This document shows positions 60,201-64,000 of a DNA stretch of 64,000 nt, in pieces. Position numbers and translations under genes: made by a program. A model generated the notes under the pieces. It was given only the letters and a program-made list of their open reading frames with translations, searched no databases and was not told where the DNA came from. This DNA comes from Sipunculus nudus. Taxonomy: Eukaryota; Annelida; Sipuncula; Golfingiida; Sipunculidae. The stretch spans positions 11,807,501 through 11,871,500 of the forward strand of contig CM049308.1 in NCBI GenBank assembly GCA_026874595.1, in the 5' to 3' direction. Position 1 is the first letter of the stretch, and every line of letters starts with the position of its first letter.

Positions 60201-61984
60201 AAAAAATCTAGCGCCTGTGATCAGATGATCAGATTTTCGCTTATTTTGAGATGTGCTGAGTTGGTCAGTGTGTGTGACATGTATATGTAGTTGTTACTCT
60301 CTAAATTTGCTGTCTAAATCTGGATCATTCATATTCACCTTTCACCTGCTCTTGTAATATATACTGAATGTGAGATAAGACATCATTTTAACATTCCATC
60401 ATCATTCATCATGGTGAGATGTGTTTCTCCGTATCGTTTGGTCGAGAAAGAGTTTCTTGCATTACACACTGGTGGTGAGATTAAGATATTTGCATCACAC
60501 TGTCGCATAGACAGATATCTCTTGCTTTACCTTGTCAGAGAGGTACAATATTTGTTTACTTGCATTACGACGATGAGAGAAATTCTTTCAGCCCATTACA
60601 GTGTGCATTTGTTTATTTTACTGGACAGATAATATACCCTAACACCATTTTGATGGAGGTTAGAATCCCCTTACATCACACTCTTCAAGAGAAGTAAGGA
60701 GAAAAACAAAAGAGTTCTTTTGCAGCATTATGTTTTTAGAGAGATACATTTGGGTTTTACAGTTTTCTTGCAGCATCATGTTTTTGAGAAATCAATTTTG
60801 TTGAATAGGAGTTTCTTACAGCATTAAATTTTGGGAGATTTTAATTTTGTTGGAAAAAATTATCATACGGCATTTTTATAAATAAATTTTGTCAGATATA
60901 GTTCTCTTACGGCATACTTTTTTGAGAGGTGAAGTTTATTGGGTAGAGTTTTCTTACAGCAATACCTTTTTTTGATTACATTTTCTTGCACGTTGGACAA
61001 TTACGATCTTTGCATCACACTTTTCGAAACTTTTGATCTTGTGTCGGAATTTTCGAAACTCCTGCACTCTCATATTGGATAGGTAGTTGTCTTGTATTTA
61101 CTGACGGAGATATCGGTTCATCTTGCACTCTACTGTTGGACAGAGAGTGTGAATTTCCCGGTTACATACTAGTATTGTAGGGCATTTCGAGCGCATCATT
61201 ATGTTGAATAATTTTATTTTTCTTTATATTGATGGAAGTTCAGGGTATCTGCCATTGGCGTAGACTTATGTCTGTTGATTTTCGCCATCTCTGTAGACAT
61301 ATCAGATAATTATGGATGTATTTAAATCCGCTGTTAAAAACAATAACTTGAAGTTTCCATTGTATTTATGAAACTTGAAATATTTTGCTGAATTGCATTC
61401 ATTCAACATGAAGGAGGAATTGTTAAGGTAATAAATGTAAAATACCATGGCACGTGGAGGTAGAAAAAATGGCTATGATCTTTTTCTACTGAAAATGCAA
61501 AGCAAAAACAAATACGGCGACTTTTGCCGAACACAGATTAATAGCTACCATTTATTAATAGGTTGCGTGCCGTGAAGACCTAGTCTGACCGGATTTCTGT
61601 CAGTTAAATTTAGTTTGAGTGTATATAAAGCCAAGTGTTTAAAAATCACAGGGATAAATGAATATATAGTGTATTTTTACACAAATTTATTAATTTTGTA
61701 TTAAAGGGATATTTTACCCATATGAATAGAGTAAAAGTTTGAAATTTCTTTTCCTCAGGGCCAGTTTTCTCTTAAAACAATGATACAAAGCGCTTCGAAA
61801 CTCCGTCGACTTCAATGTTGACATTAGTATGCTTTATATATATATATATATATAGTACAAACGTGTGGCTAAAGGTCATTTATAAAATTAGTTACCAAAC
61901 CTTTCATGCTCATTATAGGTTGTGAATGTGAATCAAGATGCATTAGGCCAAAAAAAGTTAAATAATAAATTAATAAATGGTGTT
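60201..61984. other. Sequence upstream of the SDR gene, with degenerate ~60-bp repeats
   Basis: From about 60420 to 61150 loose units of the type 'ttttgttggatagagttttc' and 'ttacagcat' recur every 55-70 bp. The rest is AT-rich, with a short AT run at about 61835-61853. Probably part of the SDR 5' UTR intron if the first exon is at 56-59 kb. Confidence 0.45.
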
Positions 61985-62235
61985 TTTTTAGGCACCGCCC
62001 ACGTCAATTTTAACCCCCGCTTCAATTTTTTTTCTTTATGTTCATCTTTCAAGAAGATAATATAATACATGCAATTTTGTTAATTTTTCCTTTGTTATGT
62101 AGTGCTTTTACCTGTTTAGAGAAAAAAATATGTTATTATTATGCTTTATACAGATCATATGACATTCTAATTGAAACATACAAAACAGGTAATAAAAAAC
62201 TGACCGCCCGCCCGCCCGCCCGCACTGATTTCTGA
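61985..62235. repeat. Dispersed repeat with CCGCCCGC end, copy 2
   Basis: Same order as 31360-31570: 'aggcaccgcccacgtca' at the left, a 'cttttacctgttta' landmark, and (CCCG)n then 'gcactgatttctga' at the right. It lies 135 bp upstream of the SDR coding exon. Confidence 0.6.
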
Positions 62236-62389
62236 CAAAAAAAAGTGCCTGAAAACTTTATACTTTTTTGGCCTTAGTTCTCCTTTATACCTGGCACTTG
62301 TATCTACATGGTAACAACAAAAATGTCTATGATATGAGAATGCTCACCAAAATTTTTCTCTTTTTTTTAGAATTTAATTGGATACAGAT

Positions 62390-63469
62390 ATGGCAACGGG
62401 AGGTGGAACGGTTCTGGTAACAGGAGCCTCGGGTTACATCGCAACTCATGTTGTAAAACAATTACTTCAAGCTGGTTACAAAGTCCGCGGTACTGTACGT
62501 AGTTTGAAGAATGAGAAAAAGGTACAGCCCCTACGTGACATCTGTCCTGAAGCCAAGGGCGCCTTGGAACTAGTTGAGGCGGACTTGATGGACGAAAGCT
62601 CATGGGTTCCCGCAGTAGAGGGTTGTGATTTTGTGATGCATTTAGCAAGCCCATACCCTGCTACTAATCCGAAGACAGATGACGAATTAATCAAACCTGC
62701 TGTTGAAGGAACACTGTCAGTGCTGAGGGCTTGTAAAGCTGCAGGTACAGTCAAAAGAGTAGTCTTGACAAGTTCAGTAGCGTCTGTTGCATATTCGGCT
62801 CCGAATGGTAAAATCTGCACTGAGCAAGACTGGACCGACGAAGATGACATGACCAACGGAGCTTACATACGGAGCAAGGTGAAAGCTGAAAAGGCAGCGT
62901 GGAAGTTTATGGAGTCTCTGGGAGAAGGAGAAAAGTTTGAACTAGCTGTGGTCAACCCAGGCTTTGTGATGGGACCTGCTCTGTGTGGGACAATGACCAC
63001 AAGCATGGAAGCCCCGAAACAGCTCATGCAAAACGAGATGCCAATGTTAGCTAGAATAAGCTTTGCACTATGTGACGTCAGAGATGTTGCTACAGCCCAT
63101 CTCAGAGCGATGACGATACCCGAGGCAGCCGGTCATCGCCATATCATCGCCAACCGATCGATGTGGCTCCAAGAACTTGCTGCTATTATCGATAAGGAAT
63201 TCCGACCACAGGGATATAAGGTCCCATCCAAAAATGCGCCTAAATGGTTACTGCGTTTGATAGGCCTGTTTGATAAAACAACGAAGCTGATGCTTCCAAT
63301 GATCGACAAAGAAATCTTAGTAGACAACAATCGGCTCGTGAAGGTCTTGGGTATCAACCCATTTCCTGTGGAGCAGACCATTATCGACATGTGCTATGAC
63401 ATGGTTGACTCGGGTCACATCAAGAAAACCCCGCAGTACAAATCCCGCGCCACCGGAGCACAGACCTAG
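62390..63469 (+). CDS. Dihydroflavonol-4-reductase-like NAD(P)-dependent reductase (extended SDR)
   Basis: A single uninterrupted frame of 359 residues encodes a cytosolic-type reductase with no signal peptide. Extended SDRs of the DFR/cinnamoyl-CoA reductase/Gre2 group reduce carbonyls with NAD(P)H. The Rossmann motif TGASGYIA is at 11-18. The basic RGTVRS at 33-38 after strand 2 suggests NADPH. The ASP pocket is at 86-88, catalytic Ser at 128-129, and the Tyr159/Lys163 pair in YIRSK. NPGFVMGP at 189-196 and a V-A-T-A-H-L helix near 233-238 are also typical. The length is normal (about 320-360). ATG 62390 is the first in-frame ATG, 19 nt after a TTTTTTTTAG acceptor, so the exon opens with a 5' UTR remnant. 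The KNWYCYGK signature of plant cinnamoyl-CoA reductases is absent and the substrate cannot be predicted. A broken duplicate lies at 35144-36430. Confidence 0.93.
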   Translation: MATGGGTVLVTGASGYIATHVVKQLLQAGYKVRGTVRSLKNEKKVQPLRDICPEAKGALELVEADLMDESSWVPAVEGCDFVMHLASPYPATNPKTDDELIKPAVEGTLSVLRACKAAGTVKRVVLTSSVASVAYSAPNGKICTEQDWTDEDDMTNGAYIRSKVKAEKAAWKFMESLGEGEKFELAVVNPGFVMGPALCGTMTTSMEAPKQLMQNEMPMLARISFALCDVRDVATAHLRAMTIPEAAGHRHIIANRSMWLQELAAIIDKEFRPQGYKVPSKNAPKWLLRLIGLFDKTTKLMLPMIDKEILVDNNRLVKVLGINPFPVEQTIIDMCYDMVDSGHIKKTPQYKSRATGAQT

Positions 63470-63555
63470 AACAATCCTGTAGGAGAAGAAGGAGACCAGA
63501 CTCTAAATTGTGTGTTGAAACATATCAAGGTGGTCTTTAAAATGCTATTCTTTTT

Positions 63556-63769
63556 CATGCGTTTGGGATATCCTTTCATAATCAGTGTCATGCGTTTGGG
63601 ATATCCTTTCATAATAAGTGCCATGCGTTTGGGATATTCTTTCATAATCAGTGCCATGCGTTTGGGATATTCTTTCATAATCAGGGCCATGTGTTTGGGA
63701 TATCCTTTCAAAATCAGTGCCATGCGTTTGGGGTATCCTTTCAAAATCAGTGACATGCGTTTCTGCATG
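63556..63769 (+). repeat. 33-bp minisatellite in the 3' flank of the SDR gene
   Basis: About six and a half units of 'catgcgtttgggatatcctt' plus 13 nt, period 33, start 87 bp after the stop codon. Since 33 is divisible by three, long open frames arise on both strands; they are not genes. Units differ by a few substitutions. Likely transcribed as 3' UTR. Confidence 0.9.
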
Positions 63770-64000
63770 ATATACTATCAGAATCAGATGTCTTTCTGTA
63801 AATACTCGGCGACCAATCAAGTAACATCATTTTCAGTTCAACTTTTTTTCAAACGTTTTATCAAACTTTGATAATACCCAGGCTCATTCCCTTTGACCTG
63901 ATGCTCCTCCATTTAATTAGACTGCAGTTGCACCTTTGACACTTTAGATGATAAGATGAAAATGTCAGCCTCAAAATATTGTGAGAAAATAAGAAATGAA

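Noticed and set aside
63512-63871. Open frames of about 100-119 codons on both strands
   Set aside because: Produced by the 33-bp minisatellite (period divisible by three).

Overview
The window is animal nuclear DNA: AT-rich, low gene density, introns with GT/AG borders, and a heavy load of transposons and satellite-like arrays. Several elements combine a palindromic start, an internal array of 180-660 bp units, a (GGAC/CAGA)-type microsatellite and a terminal hairpin. That layout is typical of the 'pearl'-like elements of bivalve molluscs, so a bivalve (or at least a mollusc) is the likeliest source. This is inference; no species marker was recognised.

Three host genes are supported. (1) RSPH9, a radial-spoke head protein of motile cilia, lies on the + strand. 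Four 3' coding exons are present (1873-5953); the N-terminal exon lies upstream of the window. (2) MRPS18A (mL66), a mitochondrial ribosomal protein, lies on the - strand and is complete in five exons (14019-30400, 191 codons), with very large transposon-filled introns. The two genes are tail-to-tail, as I recall their human orthologues are on 6p21.1. (3) A dihydroflavonol-4-reductase-like extended SDR lies on the + strand (62390-63469) with an uninterrupted coding region and an intron in its 5' UTR. A broken, intron-retaining copy lies about 27 kb upstream (35144-36430).

Layout. 1-6.4 kb: RSPH9 with a dispersed repeat, a hAT-like element and a small Mutator-type MITE in its introns. 7.1-14 kb: intergenic region with pearl-like element A and a hAT element carrying a LINE scrap. 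14-30.4 kb: MRPS18A, with pearl-like elements B, D and C in its introns. Exon 3 ends in a perfect four-fold 59-bp tandem repeat that includes the splice donor. 30.4-36.4 kb: repeats and the SDR pseudogene. 36.6-48.4 kb: a decayed L1/Tx1-type LINE on the - strand, split by a 5.6-kb tyrosine-recombinase (DIRS/Ngaro-type) retrotransposon. 48.4-56.3 kb: a second Mutator-type MITE, pearl-like element E with a MITE inside its array, a Harbinger-type MITE and a hAT-type MITE. 56.3-64 kb: a diverged tandem pair that may be alternative promoters or first exons, a foldback element, and the SDR gene followed by a 33-bp minisatellite.

The main value of the window is in exact insertion structures (filled sites next to empty sites, perfect target duplications), the duplicated splice donor, and the conserved gene pair. 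I saw no prokaryotic operons, CRISPR arrays or viral genomes.
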